This document shows positions 44,565-54,285 of a stretch of 64,000 nt of DNA, in pieces. The notes beneath the pieces were generated by a model. That model ran no database searches. It was not told the origin of the DNA and saw only the letters and a program-made list of their open reading frames with translations. This DNA comes from Martinezella lusitana (GTDB lineage: Bacteria; Pseudomonadota; Alphaproteobacteria; Rhizobiales; Rhizobiaceae), in the NCBI RefSeq assembly GCF_016901135.1, contig NZ_JAFEVL010000010.1, forward strand, positions 186,001-250,000, written 5' to 3'. The position numbers and the translations under genes were made by a program. Each line of letters begins with the position of its first letter. Position 1 is the stretch's first letter.

Positions 44565-46111
44565 GTGCCCGGCGGCTTCGACGTCACGTCGTAGACCACG
44601 CGGTTGATGCCTCGGACTTCGTTGATGATCCGGGTCGCGGCGCGGCCGAGGAATTCCATGTCGTAGTGGTAGAAGTCGGCGGTCATGCCGTCGACGGAGG
44701 TGACGGCGCGCAGCGCGCAGACGAATTCGTAGGTGCGGCCGTCGCCCATGACGCCGACGGTCTGGACCGGCAGCAGCACGGCGAAAGCCTGCCAGATGGC
44801 GTCATAGAGGCCGGCCTTGCGGATTTCGTCGAGATAGATGGCATCGGCTTCGCGCAGGATCTCCAGCTTCTCGCGGGTGATGCCGCCCGGGCAGCGGATG
44901 GCAAGGCCCGGGCCGGGGAAGGGATGGCGGCCGATGAAGCTGTCGGGCAGGCCGAGCTCCTTGCCGAGCGCACGCACCTCATCCTTGAAGAGTTCGCGCA
45001 GCGGCTCGACGAGCTGCATCTTCATGCGCTCCGGCAGGCCGCCGACATTGTGGTGCGACTTGATGGTGACCGAGGGGCCGCCGGTGAAGGAAACGCTCTC
45101 GATGACATCGGGATAGAGCGTGCCCTGGCCGAGGAAATCGGCGCCGCCGAGCTTCTTGGCCTCTTCCTCGAAAGTCTCGATGAAGAGCCGGCCGATGATC
45201 TTGCGCTTGGTCTCGGGGTCGCTGACGCCCTCCAGCTCGCCGATGAAGCGGTCGGCGGCATCGACATGCAAAAGATGCAGATTGTAGTGCTCGCGGAACA
45301 TGGCGACGACGCCAGCCGCCTCGTCCTTGCGCATCAGGCCGTGGTCGACGAGGATGCAGGTGAGCTGGTCGCCGACTGCTTCATGAATCAGCAGAGCGGC
45401 AACGGAGGAATCGACGCCGCCTGACAGGGCGCAGATGACGCGCTTGTCGCCGACCTGATCGCGGATCGCCTGCACGGCCTTGGCGCGATAGGCCGACATC
45501 GACCAGTCGCCCTTGAGGCCGGCGATGTTGTGAATGAAATTGCCGATCAGCTTGGCGCCGTCGGGCGTATGCACCACTTCCGGATGGAACTGCACGCCAT
45601 AATATTTGCGCTTCTCGTCGGCGATGAAGGCATAGGGCGCGTTCGAGGAGGTGGCGACCACTTCGAAGCCTTCTGGGAGCGCGGTGACGCGGTCGCCATG
45701 GCTCATCCAGACCTGATGGCGCGAGCCGGAGGACCAGAGGCCCTCGAACAGGGCGCAATCCTCGTTGACGTCGAGGAAGGCGCGGCCGAATTCGCGGTGA
45801 TGGCCGCTCTCGACCTTGCCGCCGAGCTGCATGCACATGGTCTGCTGGCCGTAGCAGATGCCGAATACCGGGATACCGCTGTCGAAGATGATCTGCGGCG
45901 CCCGCGGCGAGCCTTCGTCCACGGTCGAGGCCGGGCTGCCGGACAGGATCACGGCCTTTGGCTGCAGCCGCTCGAAACCGGCTTCGGCGGATTGGAAGGG
46001 GACGATTTCGCAGTAGACGCCCGCTTCGCGCACGCGCCGCGCGATGAGCTGCGTCACCTGGCTGCCAAAATCGACGATGAGAACGGTGTCTGGATGTGCT
46101 GTCTGGGTCAT
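44549..46111 (-). CDS. guaA: GMP synthase, glutamine-hydrolysing (520 aa)
   Basis: Converts XMP to GMP with glutamine and ATP in the cytoplasm. The N-terminal class I amidotransferase carries the catalytic Cys86 in GICYGQQ, with [11 protein letters not shown] supplying the His and Glu. The ATP-pyrophosphatase domain has the P-loop LSGGVDSSV (about residue 230), and the C-terminal dimerisation domain ends [17 protein letters not shown]. Full length and intact. Its last codons are duplicated at 38863 and 39555, marking it as an integration target. Confidence 0.98.
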   Translation of the reverse strand: MTQTAHPDTVLIVDFGSQVTQLIARRVREAGVYCEIVPFQSAEAGFERLQPKAVILSGSPASTVDEGSPRAPQIIFDSGIPVFGICYGQQTMCMQLGGKVESGHHREFGRAFLDVNEDCALFEGLWSSGSRHQVWMSHGDRVTALPEGFEVVATSSNAPYAFIADEKRKYYGVQFHPEVVHTPDGAKLIGNFIHNIAGLKGDWSMSAYRAKAVQAIRDQVGDKRVICALSGGVDSSVAALLIHEAVGDQLTCILVDHGLMRKDEAAGVVAMFREHYNLHLLHVDAADRFIGELEGVSDPETKRKIIGRLFIETFEEEAKKLGGADFLGQGTLYPDVIESVSFTGGPSVTIKSHHNVGGLPERMKMQLVEPLRELFKDEVRALGKELGLPDSFIGRHPFPGPGLAIRCPGGITREKLEILREADAIYLDEIRKAGLYDAIWQAFAVLLPVQTVGVMGDGRTYEFVCALRAVTSVDGMTADFYHYDMEFLGRAATRIINEVRGINRVVYDVTSKPPGTIEWE

Positions 46112-46214
46112 GGCGAGCCTTTAATGAAAAGCGCTTTCGCTGGCAATCGGGCAAATCATGCTAGGCCCGATTTTATTGTCCCGATTGTCCTCACTTTTGA
46201 CGGTCTCGGGTCTG

Positions 46215-46856
46215 TCAGAACCAGAATACGCCGTCTTCCAATGCGGTAAACAGCCCGTCGACGGCATAGGACAGTTTGCGGTCGATGACGTGCAGATATT
46301 CCGTCCAGTCGGAAATGTGCTGCAGCTCCACCTGCCCATCGGAAATGCCGCGCAGCCCGATCAGCGGCCGGCCGTAGACCTGGCAGGCGCGCAGCACCGC
46401 GAAGGTTTCCATGTCAACCATGTCGGTACCGATGCGCTCGTAGGCATCCGTGCCGGACACGATGTTGCCGCCGGTGGAAAGGCTCGCTTCGGCAATGGCG
46501 GGAATGCGCAACGGCAGCTCGATCGTCGCCGGCAGGTCGAGGAATGGCGTACGACCTTTCTCGAAGCCGAGAGGTGAGGCGTCCATATCGCGGTAGGAAA
46601 CCGAGGTAACCTGATAGACCTCCGTCTGCTCCAGCCTGGCGGAGCCGGCCGAGCCGAGCGAAACCACGAGATCGGGCAGGTCGTCATGGGCTTCGAGCTG
46701 GGCAAATGCGCGGGTGAGCGCGATCCCCGCCTCGACGGGGCCGACGCCGGTCATCAGCGGATCGATGCGCGAGCGCAGGAAGGGCCCATATTCCGCCTCT
46801 GCCGCCATGACAAACAGGATCGATTTGCCCGAAACGCGCTTCAATTCGAATTTCAT
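46215..46856 (-). CDS. 5'-methylthioadenosine/S-adenosylhomocysteine nucleosidase-like protein (213 aa)
   Basis: Purine nucleoside phosphorylase-fold enzyme that cleaves MTA or SAH to adenine. ILFVMAAEAEYGPFLR holds the N-terminal Glu, TGVGPVEAGIALTRAF the ribose-site glycine loop, DMVDMETFAVLRAC the Met-Glu substrate site, and GISDGQVELQ the catalytic Asp. Its ATG overlaps the stop of the thioesterase gene by 4 bp. It participates in methionine salvage. Confidence 0.9.
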   Translation of the reverse strand: MKFELKRVSGKSILFVMAAEAEYGPFLRSRIDPLMTGVGPVEAGIALTRAFAQLEAHDDLPDLVVSLGSAGSARLEQTEVYQVTSVSYRDMDASPLGFEKGRTPFLDLPATIELPLRIPAIAEASLSTGGNIVSGTDAYERIGTDMVDMETFAVLRACQVYGRPLIGLRGISDGQVELQHISDWTEYLHVIDRKLSYAVDGLFTALEDGVFWF

Positions 46857-47302
46857 CCGCTAATTCCCTCTCTGCCCCGGATGACCATCATCGTTCCGGT
46901 CATCGAGGCAATCAGCTTGGCCGGCCCGTCGCCAATCGCATAACCGCGTCCATCGGCCACGATAATCGTCGTGCCGGGCTTGGTGACATCGCCGCGAAAC
47001 AGGAAACGTTCGCCGCGTCCCGGCGACATCAGGTTGATCTTGAATTCGATGGTGAGGATCGATGCGGATGGATCAATGACACTGTAGGCCGCAAATCCGC
47101 AGGCGGAATCCAGCGCGGCGGCGATGATGCCGGCGTGGAGGATGCCGTGCTGCTGTGTCAGCTTGACGTCGAACGGCAGCTCGATCTCGACTGCGCCATG
47201 TTCGACGCGTGTCAGTTCCGCGCCGATGGTCGCCATCGCCGCCTGCCGCTCGAAACTCGTTCTGATGCGGGCTCGAAAATCGCCGCTGTCTGCCTCTGTC
47301 AT
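46853..47302 (-). CDS. PaaI-family hotdog thioesterase (149 aa)
   Basis: Acyl-CoA thioesterase with the hotdog fold. QHGILHAGIIAAALDSACGFAAYS is the central helix with the catalytic Asp region, and LTIEFKINLMSPGRGERFLF follows as the conserved strand. Translationally coupled to the nucleosidase gene (ATGA overlap), though no metabolic link is obvious. The start at 47302 (MTEADSGDFRARI) fits the family length. Confidence 0.91.
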   Translation of the reverse strand: MTEADSGDFRARIRTSFERQAAMATIGAELTRVEHGAVEIELPFDVKLTQQHGILHAGIIAAALDSACGFAAYSVIDPSASILTIEFKINLMSPGRGERFLFRGDVTKPGTTIIVADGRGYAIGDGPAKLIASMTGTMMVIRGREGISG

Positions 47303-47465
47303 GCCGTCCCCTTTCGCGGGTGCGAAATTGGCATGGAGAGGCGGCTAGGACAAGGGTCATGCGTGGGAAAAGGAAAGCCTTTGCGGCTTCTGCCGCCGAC
47401 ATCGAATTTCCTCAATGGCGGCATCATGCTATCCGAAACGAGAGAATTCATGGCGAGGGGCATCG

Positions 47466-48542
47466 ATGACGACGATCCTGCAATCGGTGGCGGCATACGA
47501 GACCTGGATGCGGGCGCAGCTTGGCAGCGATCTGGTCGAGTCCGGTCTGACAAAGAAACACAAGCTCATGAAGAGAGACAGCTTCTCCTTCCTGCGCGGA
47601 ACCTACTGGCGCTGGGCCGAAACCATCCTCCAGATCTGCCCCGATCTCGCGAGTGCGCCACAGATATTGGCGATCGGCGATACGCATCTCGAGAATTTTG
47701 GCACATGGCGTGACGAGGAAGGGCGGCTGATATGGGGCGCCAATGATTTCGACGAGGCCGCGGTCATGCCTTATGCGCTCGATCTCGTGCGCCTGGCGAC
47801 CAGCGCGATCCTGGCGCGGGGTAATGATGGTCCGACGCCGCGCGCCATCGCCGATGCGATCCTTGGAGGCTATCGCCGCGGTTTGCAGCAACCGTCTCCC
47901 GTCATCCTGGAGCGCGACTACAAACGGCTGCGCAATGAGGTGCTGCTGTCGAATGCCGAGCGCAAGGCTTTCTGGGAGAAGTATCGCAGCCTGCCACCGG
48001 CGAAAGACCCGGTGCCGGAACCTTATCTGAAGGCGCTGCGCAGGGCATTGCCGGATCCGATGACAGAATTCGAGGCAAAGCCGCGCCTGGCCGGTACCGG
48101 CAGTCTCGGCCGCCCGCGTTTCGTCGCCTATGTCGAATGGCGTGGCGGTCCCGTCCTGCGGGAGGTGAAGGCGCTGCTGCAGTCGGGCTGGTCGCTCAAG
48201 CACAATCCCTCGGACAAGGCGACCCATACGGGTGTCATCGCTGCCGGGCGGGCGCGCTCGCCCGATCCGCGTTACCAGGTGAGCGGCAAGCTCCTGGTCC
48301 GCCGTCTATCACCCAATAGCCGCAAGATCGAAGTCGACGGAGACGTGCAGGTGCTGCTGGCGCCGGACATGCTGGATCTCATGGGCTTCGAAATCGCCAA
48401 CTGCCATGCCGACGATGCCTCGCACATGCCAGGCATCGTCGCCGATCTCGATAAGCGGGGCGCCGATTGGCTGCGAGCGGCGGCAAGGGCCGTCGCTGTC
48501 GCTGTCAGTGCGGAACAGGCCGAATTCGCCAGGAAGGGATAG
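47466..48542 (+). CDS. DUF2252 family protein (358 aa)
   Basis: Uncharacterised family with a kinase-like phosphotransferase fold. The diagnostic blocks are MKRDSFSFLRGTYWRWAETI, GDTHLENFGTWRDEEGRLIW, and NDFDEAAVMPYALDLVRLAT, where GD-H-N and DFD recall aminoglycoside kinase catalytic motifs. The start at 47466 lies after GGCGAGGGGCATCG. It stands alone, followed by the mosaic repeat at 48561. Confidence 0.9.
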   Translation: MTTILQSVAAYETWMRAQLGSDLVESGLTKKHKLMKRDSFSFLRGTYWRWAETILQICPDLASAPQILAIGDTHLENFGTWRDEEGRLIWGANDFDEAAVMPYALDLVRLATSAILARGNDGPTPRAIADAILGGYRRGLQQPSPVILERDYKRLRNEVLLSNAERKAFWEKYRSLPPAKDPVPEPYLKALRRALPDPMTEFEAKPRLAGTGSLGRPRFVAYVEWRGGPVLREVKALLQSGWSLKHNPSDKATHTGVIAAGRARSPDPRYQVSGKLLVRRLSPNSRKIEVDGDVQVLLAPDMLDLMGFEIANCHADDASHMPGIVADLDKRGADWLRAAARAVAVAVSAEQAEFARKG

Positions 48543-48560
48543 GCCGGCAGCCTGTCGGTC

Positions 48561-48664
48561 TAGAGCAATTCCAGGAAAAGTGCGAAGCGGTTTTCCGTCC
48601 GGGATTGCGCAAAAACAATAACATAGAGCGGTTAGGCGATTCCGTGAAACGCCTAACCGCTCTA
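48561..48664. repeat. Rhizobium-type intergenic mosaic element (RIME1-like)
   Basis: The sequence TAGAGCAATTCCAGGAAAAG with GCGGTTTTCCGTCCGGGATT nearby folds as an imperfect hairpin (GCAATTCC/GGGATTGC and GGAAAA/TTTTCC). It is followed by a 15 bp perfect stem, TAGAGCGGTTAGGCG (48624-48638) with 48650-48664. This layout matches the RIME1 palindromic repeats found between genes in Rhizobium and Sinorhizobium. Its right edge supplies the TAG stop codon of the hydrolase gene at 48662. Confidence 0.75.
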
Positions 48665-49459
48665 GTGCCCGGCTGCTTCGAGGATCAGTCGGGCGATCGT
48701 ATCGGGGTGAGAGATCAGCGCAAGATGGCTTGCCTTCACCTCGATGGTCTTGGCACCCATGCGCTTGGCCATGAAGCGTTCCAGGTCGGGATTGATCGTC
48801 CGGTCTTCGCTGGAAACAGCATACCAGCTCGGCTTTGAATGCCAGGCGGCGGCAGTCGTCTTGCCTGTAAGGAGTTCCTTGTGGAACGGCTCCTGCACGG
48901 CATAGAGGACTTTGGCCTTGGCTTCAGGCAGATCGCCGGCGAAGTCGCGCAGGAAGGCTTCTTCGGTCAGGCGGCCTTCGTCGCCGTCAAAGACGATGCC
49001 GGCCGATGCCGGCGGCGTCGGATAAGTCTTGGCAAGTGCTGTGTAATCCTCGCCGGCATCGGGCGCGCGGGCCGCGACATAGACCAGCGAGGAGACCTTC
49101 GGGTGCATGCCGGCTTCGGTGACGATCATGCCCGAGAATGAGTGACCGACGAGCACGGTCGGGCCGTCCTGGCGATCGAGAACGCGCTGGGCGGAGGCAA
49201 CGGCTTCGGGCAGCGTGGTCAGCGGGTTCTGCACCGCGGTGCAGTTCAGCCCCTTTGCCTGCAGTCGCGCGATGACTTCCGACCAGCAGGAGCCGTCAGC
49301 AAAAAGCCCGTGCACCAACACGACGTTGCGGGCCTTTTGCGGTGCTGATTTCGCCGAGCCGCCGGCAGCGTTGGTGGCGGCCATGCCGCTGGTGGAAACG
49401 AGAGAGGCGGCGGCACCGGCAACAAGTGCCGCCGAGAAATTCCGTCTGGTTATCATCAT
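48662..49459 (-). CDS. Tat-exported alpha/beta hydrolase (265 aa)
   Basis: Periplasmic esterase-type hydrolase. The start at 49459 gives MMITRRNFSAALVAGAAASL, a twin-arginine signal (RRNF) ending near SGMAATNA. The hydrolase domain has VVLVHGLFADGSCW (oxyanion loop), the nucleophile elbow LVGHSFSGM (Ser), and a C-terminal ASHLALISHPD (His). It resembles the salicylate-esterase/MenH-like group. The stop codon lies in the mosaic repeat. Divergent from the GntR gene. Confidence 0.91.
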   Translation of the reverse strand: MMITRRNFSAALVAGAAASLVSTSGMAATNAAGGSAKSAPQKARNVVLVHGLFADGSCWSEVIARLQAKGLNCTAVQNPLTTLPEAVASAQRVLDRQDGPTVLVGHSFSGMIVTEAGMHPKVSSLVYVAARAPDAGEDYTALAKTYPTPPASAGIVFDGDEGRLTEEAFLRDFAGDLPEAKAKVLYAVQEPFHKELLTGKTTAAAWHSKPSWYAVSSEDRTINPDLERFMAKRMGAKTIEVKASHLALISHPDTIARLILEAAGH

Positions 49460-49794
49460 GGTCCTGATCCTTTGCATCGGAGGGGTGAAATCGGCAGTGG
49501 AGGGCCTTTCGGCCCAGGGGCAGGGACGACGGGTCGCTCGCGATGTCATTATCGTTGAAAACAGCATCCCGCCCGAAGCGCTCGGGCAAAATCTGCTCTG
49601 CTTGCATTCTGGTCTGGCATTCTGGCCGCCCTGCGTATGCAGGAGGACGTCTGATGAAGGATCTTGTATTCCTGCCATTCGCGATGGTCAATCATTGAAT
49701 ACGTAACAGTTGCGTGATAGGCATTCTGCATGCAATGTAGCGAGGCAGTGGCGATATTGCATACGAGATGGCCAAAAATGCCAGGAGATCTGGA
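49460..49794. other. 335 bp divergent gap with regulatory sequence
   Basis: No gene is evident. The half next to the GntR gene contains the inverted pair at 49728-49764. The half next to the hydrolase gene (49460-49680) is G+C-rich with no motif I can name; short open frames there are unremarkable. Confidence 0.5.
49728..49764. promoter_or_regulatory. GntR operator candidate
   Basis: GCATGCAAT (49728-49736) and ATTGCATAC (49756-49764) are inverted copies (8 of 9) centred 28 bp apart, about 31 bp upstream of the GntR start. GntR/FadR-type proteins often bind near their own promoter. Confidence 0.35.
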
Positions 49795-50475
49795 ATGACC
49801 AATGGACTCGAAGATTCCGCCGACGACCGCGAATTGCTGTCGGACCGTATCCGCAATGCTCTGGCGGATGAGATCGCGACCGGACGTCTGGAGGCGGGCG
49901 CGGCGCTCGACGAGCAGCATCTTGCCGATCGCTTCGGTGCCTCGCGCACGCCGGTTCGCGAGGCGCTGCGGCAATTGGCGGTGAGCGGTCTTGTCGAGGT
50001 ACGGCCGCGCCGCGGCGTCGTCGTTGCCCGCATGACACCGGAGCGCATCATGGAAATGTTCGAGACGGTGGCGGAGATCGAGGCCATGTGCGTGAGGCTC
50101 GCCACCTATCGCATGACGCCTTTGGAGCGCAGCCACCTGATCGAGCTGCACGATGCGTCCGAAACGATCGTGAAGAAGGGCGATTTCGATGCCTATGACG
50201 CCTTCAACCGCGCTTTTCACGAGGCGATCTACCACGCCACGCATAACAGCTTTCTAGCCGAACAGGCGATTGCCATTCGCAGTCGCTTGACGGCGTTCCG
50301 CCGCGCTCAATTGCAGCAGGAAGAACGCCTCGATCGCTCGCGCGCAGAGCATGAAGCCATCATGCAGGCAATCGCCGAAGGTGACGGCGAGATGGCGTCG
50401 CGGCGCATGCGTGCGCACATGCTGAATGCGGCGACGGCGCTGCGCCGCTTCATCGAAGCCAGCAAGCCGGTCTGA
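49795..50475 (+). CDS. GntR-family regulator, FadR/FCD subgroup (226 aa)
   Basis: N-terminal winged helix (LLSDRIRNALADEIATGRLE, LADRFGASRTPVREALRQLA) and a C-terminal all-helical FCD domain with the metal-type positions in FETVAEIEAMCVRLA, FNRAFHEAIYHATHNSFL and RAEHEAIMQAI. AGGAG stands seven bases before the ATG at 49795, so the Met nine codons earlier is rejected. It is divergent from the hydrolase and convergent with the iron operon. Ligand unknown. Confidence 0.93.
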   Translation: MTNGLEDSADDRELLSDRIRNALADEIATGRLEAGAALDEQHLADRFGASRTPVREALRQLAVSGLVEVRPRRGVVVARMTPERIMEMFETVAEIEAMCVRLATYRMTPLERSHLIELHDASETIVKKGDFDAYDAFNRAFHEAIYHATHNSFLAEQAIAIRSRLTAFRRAQLQQEERLDRSRAEHEAIMQAIAEGDGEMASRRMRAHMLNAATALRRFIEASKPV

Positions 50476-50487
50476 GCAGCGGTAAAA

Positions 50488-51573
50488 TCAGCCGCGGGCG
50501 ATGCGGACGATATGCTGATCCCAGGCGACGTCGCTTTTCTGCGCCAGAAACTCGCCGTCATAGGAGGACACGGCAAATCCGTGGGTAGCAGGCGCGATGC
50601 CCGCTGCATCAGGCAGGCTTTCGACCTTCAGCACCTTGCCCGTCTTCGCATCAAGCGTCACCGACGTTCCCTCGACCGGCGATGTCACGCCCACGAGGTT
50701 CTCGGCGCGGTTGACGGCAATGGCGCCGACATAGTTGCCGAGCGCACGCGTCGTTTCGTCCGGCAGCGTGACGAAGGTCAGGTCTTCTCCCTTGGCGAAG
50801 TGGCCGACGAGCGGCGGCAGATCGTTGCGATGGCCTTCATACTGGCAGGCGAACCAGACCCGGCCGGTCGCATCGATATCGACATGCCGGGTGGAGACCT
50901 GGGCATATTGCGCCGGCAGGACATGTTTCTCGATCAGCCGGCCGCTCGCTGCATCGATCAGCGTCAGCGACGGCTCCATATGGTCGAGATTGAGCTTGGT
51001 GCGGCCGAAATCCGGATGCGTCTCGATGCCGCCATTGGCAACGATCAGGAACTTGCCGTCATCCGAGACGGTCATGTCGTGCGGGCCGACGCCATAGGTG
51101 TCGTATTCGCCGATGCGGGCAAAGCGGTTGCGGGCATCATAAAGCCCGATGATGCCGCGATTGTCATCGAAGTCGTTCTCGCTCGCATAAAGCAGCCGGC
51201 CATCGGGCGAAAACGTGCCGTGCCCGTAGAAGTGCCGGCCTTCCCTGGCGCTAATGACGATCGGCTCGGCCTTGTTCCAGGGATCGAAGATCATGGCGAA
51301 AGTGCCCGGCCGGCGGGCGAAAGCAACGGTCTTACCCGTCGCCTTCGAAAAGGCCATGCCATGGGCGCGGGCGGGCAGGGATACCTGATCGACGATTCTA
51401 CCCTCTTCGGTCACCGTCGCCACCGCGAAGGAGCCGTCGGCGGCGCGTATGCCGGAAGCATAAACAGCATCGGCTCGCTCCAGCGCCATCAGGGCGCCGG
51501 GCTTGAGCGCCGCGAGGAATGTCAGCCCTGCGGCCTTGACGAAAGCTCTCCGATCGATCAGCCCGCTGCGCAT
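50488..51573 (-). CDS. DUF1513 protein, Tat-exported (361 aa)
   Basis: Uncharacterised periplasmic beta-propeller-like protein. MRSGLIDRRAFVKAAGLTFL is a twin-arginine signal. Repeated blade-like segments include HGMAFSKATGKTVAFARRPG, YGHGTFSPDGRLLYASENDF and GPHDMTVSDDGKFLIVANGG. DUF1513 genes regularly accompany imelysin and di-haem oxidoreductase genes, as here. It is the last gene of the operon, 5 bp after the imelysin gene. Confidence 0.9.
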   Translation of the reverse strand: MRSGLIDRRAFVKAAGLTFLAALKPGALMALERADAVYASGIRAADGSFAVATVTEEGRIVDQVSLPARAHGMAFSKATGKTVAFARRPGTFAMIFDPWNKAEPIVISAREGRHFYGHGTFSPDGRLLYASENDFDDNRGIIGLYDARNRFARIGEYDTYGVGPHDMTVSDDGKFLIVANGGIETHPDFGRTKLNLDHMEPSLTLIDAASGRLIEKHVLPAQYAQVSTRHVDIDATGRVWFACQYEGHRNDLPPLVGHFAKGEDLTFVTLPDETTRALGNYVGAIAVNRAENLVGVTSPVEGTSVTLDAKTGKVLKVESLPDAAGIAPATHGFAVSSYDGEFLAQKSDVAWDQHIVRIARG

Positions 51574-51578
51574 CGCGG

Positions 51579-52688
51579 TTAGTCCCCGTCCGCGAAGGAG
51601 AAGCCGGCGGAAAGCCCGATGGCTCCGCCGTAGTCATCGCTGAAGCCGGTGGTGAGGTCGCGGCTGACGGCGAGCAGCTTGTCGAGCTTGGCGCGTTCAG
51701 CATCGTTGCCAAGGGCTGTCTCGATGTTGGGATTGATCGTCGGCGCGGTGGTCACAAGCTCGTTCAGCAGCTTGTCGATCTTGGCGGCGGCGTCACGCTT
51801 GTCCGCAGGCAGCAGGCTTGCCATATCTGCCTTTTCCCAGAGCGTCTTCAGACCCTCGACATTGCCGGTGAACGACGTCCAGGTGTTGCCGGAGCGCCAG
51901 TAGATCGCCATTTTCGGCCGCGCGGAGGCGGGATCACCCTTGTAAAAAGTCTCCAGCCGCTGGTCGCGGACATTGGCGGCGCCATGCACGAGGATGCCGA
52001 GCAGCGCCGTGACGGCTTCCTTGTTGTCCATGAAATCATTGCTTGTTTTGCCGGGGTTCTTCCAGGATTTCTGCACGCCATCAGGCGCGTCCCATTCGTC
52101 GGCGATTTCCTTGGCAGTGTTCTCGATGTTGCCGGCGACGGCCGCGCCATAGCGGCATCGGAAGCCCTGCTTCTGGGTGGCGAGAACGTCCGAACCGGTG
52201 CCGTAGAGCACATATTCCAGCGCCGTCATGCTCATGAGCGCCACGCTCTTGCCGGCAACGGCCTCGACCGTTGTGTCCTGCTCATCCGCCTTCGCGATCA
52301 GCGCCTGCACCTGCTTGAGGCCGACGCCTTTGCGGTCTGGATAGAACAGGATGTGCTCGAAGCGGTTCTTGTCGATGATCGGGCCGGTATCGACGATTTC
52401 GATGCGCGACCAGCTCTTCACGGTGTCGCCGAAGGCCGATTGGGCGCTGGCGAGCGTGGCGGCGGTGGGATCGGCGCAAAGCGCCTTCATTGCAATGGTC
52501 AGCTTCGAGGCGGAATCGTGCATGGCGCGATAGCCGGGGCGAATGACATCGTCCACCGCCTTCTGCAGGGTTGCGGGCACCGCCGCTTCGTTCAGGCCGG
52601 CGCCATTGGTCGTCGCGTCCTCGGCATGGGCTGATAGCGCCGAGACGGTGAGGAGAAGGCTAGCTGCGAGACGTTTCCAGTGGCGCAT
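51579..52688 (-). CDS. Imelysin-family protein (369 aa)
   Basis: Periplasmic protein of the imelysin/EfeO-like fold, built of two four-helix bundles. Signal peptide at residues 1-22 (LAASLLLTVSALSAHAED). Conserved helices include VDDVIRPGYRAMHDSASKLT and ALMSMTALEYVLYG. At the GxHxxE position of classical imelysins this copy has Thr instead of His, while the Glu is kept, as in the shorter paralogue group. Starts at the base where the di-haem gene ends. Likely binds iron or a ferric complex with its partners. Confidence 0.91.
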   Translation of the reverse strand: MRHWKRLAASLLLTVSALSAHAEDATTNGAGLNEAAVPATLQKAVDDVIRPGYRAMHDSASKLTIAMKALCADPTAATLASAQSAFGDTVKSWSRIEIVDTGPIIDKNRFEHILFYPDRKGVGLKQVQALIAKADEQDTTVEAVAGKSVALMSMTALEYVLYGTGSDVLATQKQGFRCRYGAAVAGNIENTAKEIADEWDAPDGVQKSWKNPGKTSNDFMDNKEAVTALLGILVHGAANVRDQRLETFYKGDPASARPKMAIYWRSGNTWTSFTGNVEGLKTLWEKADMASLLPADKRDAAAKIDKLLNELVTTAPTINPNIETALGNDAERAKLDKLLAVSRDLTTGFSDDYGGAIGLSAGFSFADGD

Positions 52689-54247
52689 CAGAGAGACTCC
52701 AGAAAGTTGATGAGGGCTTGCCGATCGTCTTTCGAAAGGTCGGCGAATGCATTGCGGGCTTTTTCCGCCTCTCCTCCATGCCAGAGGATGGCTTCGGTCA
52801 ATGTGCGGGCACGGCCGTCATGCAGATAAGCCTGCCGGCCGCTCACCGTTTGGGTCAGGCCTATACCCCAGAGCGGCGGGGTGCGCCAATCGCGGCCGGA
52901 CGCGACACCCACCTGCTGGCCGTCGGAAAGGCCTTCGCCCATGTCGTGCAGCAGGAAGTCGGAATAGGGCCAGATCAGCTGGAATGACTGCGGCGCGTCC
53001 TTGCCGTCGCTGCCTTTAAGGTTGTCGCGGGTCACGAACTTCGGCGTGTGGCAGGCGGCACAGCCGGAGCGATAGAACATCTCCTTGCCGTGCAGCACAT
53101 CGGGAAAGCTCGCCTTGCGCCGGGCGGGCACGGCAAGGTTTTCGGAATAGAAGGTGACGAGAGCAAGGATCGGATCCGGCGCCTCCGTTTCGCCCAGGCG
53201 CTTCTGCACGCCGTTCGGCATGGCAAGGCAGCGCGGTTCCTTAGGCGTGCAATCGCCATAGGGGTTCGGCCGGTCCGGCGTCGAGATGCCGATATCGACG
53301 GAGAAGGCGTCCGCCACCTGATCGCGCACCGTTGCATTCTGGGCCTTCCAGCCGAACCTGCCGAGCGCAATCTCACCCGTGCGGTGATCGCGGACGATGG
53401 CGGGCCTGCCGCGAATGCCGGTGCCGTTCTTGCCGTCCGGGTCGGCATTGGCGAGAATGTCGGCTTCCGGAATGGCTTCGATCAGGCCTAGGCCGATCAT
53501 CGGCGGCGCGATGCGGGGCGAAAGCGTCGTCGTCGGGTCGAGCGGCCCAGAGGCCAGATCGCTCACGCCGTAATGCGGCCTGCGCAGCGTGACCGTCTCG
53601 CCGCCTGCAAGCGTCACCGTCTCCTCACTATAGCTGACCGTCACTTTGCCCTCGGCGGCAAGGCCGGGCACGGCAAGATCCTGCAGCTGTACGCCGTAGG
53701 TCTGATCCGGGAAGTTGAGGACGCGGAAATCCTTGGCTGCCTGCTCCTCTTCCGGCGTGGCGGCAGGCCGCGCCAGGCGCAGGACCATCGAGGTCGCGGC
53801 GGCTCCGGCAGTCTCCGGCGGATGGCCGCGACCGTCGCGGATGTGGCAGCTCTGGCAGGAGCGGGCGTTGAACAGCGGCCCCAGGCCGTCGGAAGCCTGC
53901 GTGGAGGAGGGGGCCGAGACCCAGAGCTTGCGAAAGAGGGCGTTGCCCAGGTGGAAGTTCTCGCCGCGCTCCAGCCCCAGATTGGCAGAAGGCTGCGAGA
54001 AGATATCGCGAGTGACGGGATCGATCGACGTGGCCGCCCCGCCCTGCATCGCCTCATAGGCCTCGGCCTTGGAAAAATCCGTGGTCGCGCGGGTAACGTC
54101 GCGCACCCGGTTCAGCTGTTCGGTGGAAAGATCGCTGCGGGTGGTCGGAAAATCGAGGATGCCGGCAACGGCCAGGGTGATGGAAAAAACCAAAAAACCC
54201 GCAGCGAGGGCGGGCAAAAGGGCGCGGTTGGCCGGGATGCTTGTCAT
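52688..54247 (-). CDS. Di-haem oxidoreductase, DUF1111/DHOR family (519 aa)
   Basis: Periplasmic or membrane-anchored c-type cytochrome. An N-terminal hydrophobic segment (about 9-30) exports or anchors it. Two haem-binding motifs are present: CQSCH (residues 131-135) and CAACH (396-400). The family is often called thiol oxidoreductase without proof. Next to imelysins it may change the redox state of iron during uptake. No Shine-Dalgarno stands directly before the ATG; a hairpin separates AAGGA from the start (54256-54285). It overlaps the next gene by one base. Confidence 0.94.
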   Translation of the reverse strand: MTSIPANRALLPALAAGFLVFSITLAVAGILDFPTTRSDLSTEQLNRVRDVTRATTDFSKAEAYEAMQGGAATSIDPVTRDIFSQPSANLGLERGENFHLGNALFRKLWVSAPSSTQASDGLGPLFNARSCQSCHIRDGRGHPPETAGAAATSMVLRLARPAATPEEEQAAKDFRVLNFPDQTYGVQLQDLAVPGLAAEGKVTVSYSEETVTLAGGETVTLRRPHYGVSDLASGPLDPTTTLSPRIAPPMIGLGLIEAIPEADILANADPDGKNGTGIRGRPAIVRDHRTGEIALGRFGWKAQNATVRDQVADAFSVDIGISTPDRPNPYGDCTPKEPRCLAMPNGVQKRLGETEAPDPILALVTFYSENLAVPARRKASFPDVLHGKEMFYRSGCAACHTPKFVTRDNLKGSDGKDAPQSFQLIWPYSDFLLHDMGEGLSDGQQVGVASGRDWRTPPLWGIGLTQTVSGRQAYLHDGRARTLTEAILWHGGEAEKARNAFADLSKDDRQALINFLESL

Positions 54248-54255
54248 GGGGGTCA

Positions 54256-54285
54256 GGGCGGCAGCGTCTTGTCGCGCTGCCGCCC
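54256..54285 (-). other. Intercistronic hairpin between irpA-like and di-haem genes
   Basis: An 11 bp perfect stem pairs 54256-54266 (GGGCGGCAGCG) with 54275-54285 (CGCTGCCGCCC), with an 8-base loop. In the minus-strand mRNA AAGGA (54290-54286) directly precedes the stem, and only TGACCCCC separates the stem from the ATG. Folding would bring the ribosome site to the usual distance from the start; it may also protect the upstream message. Confidence 0.6.
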
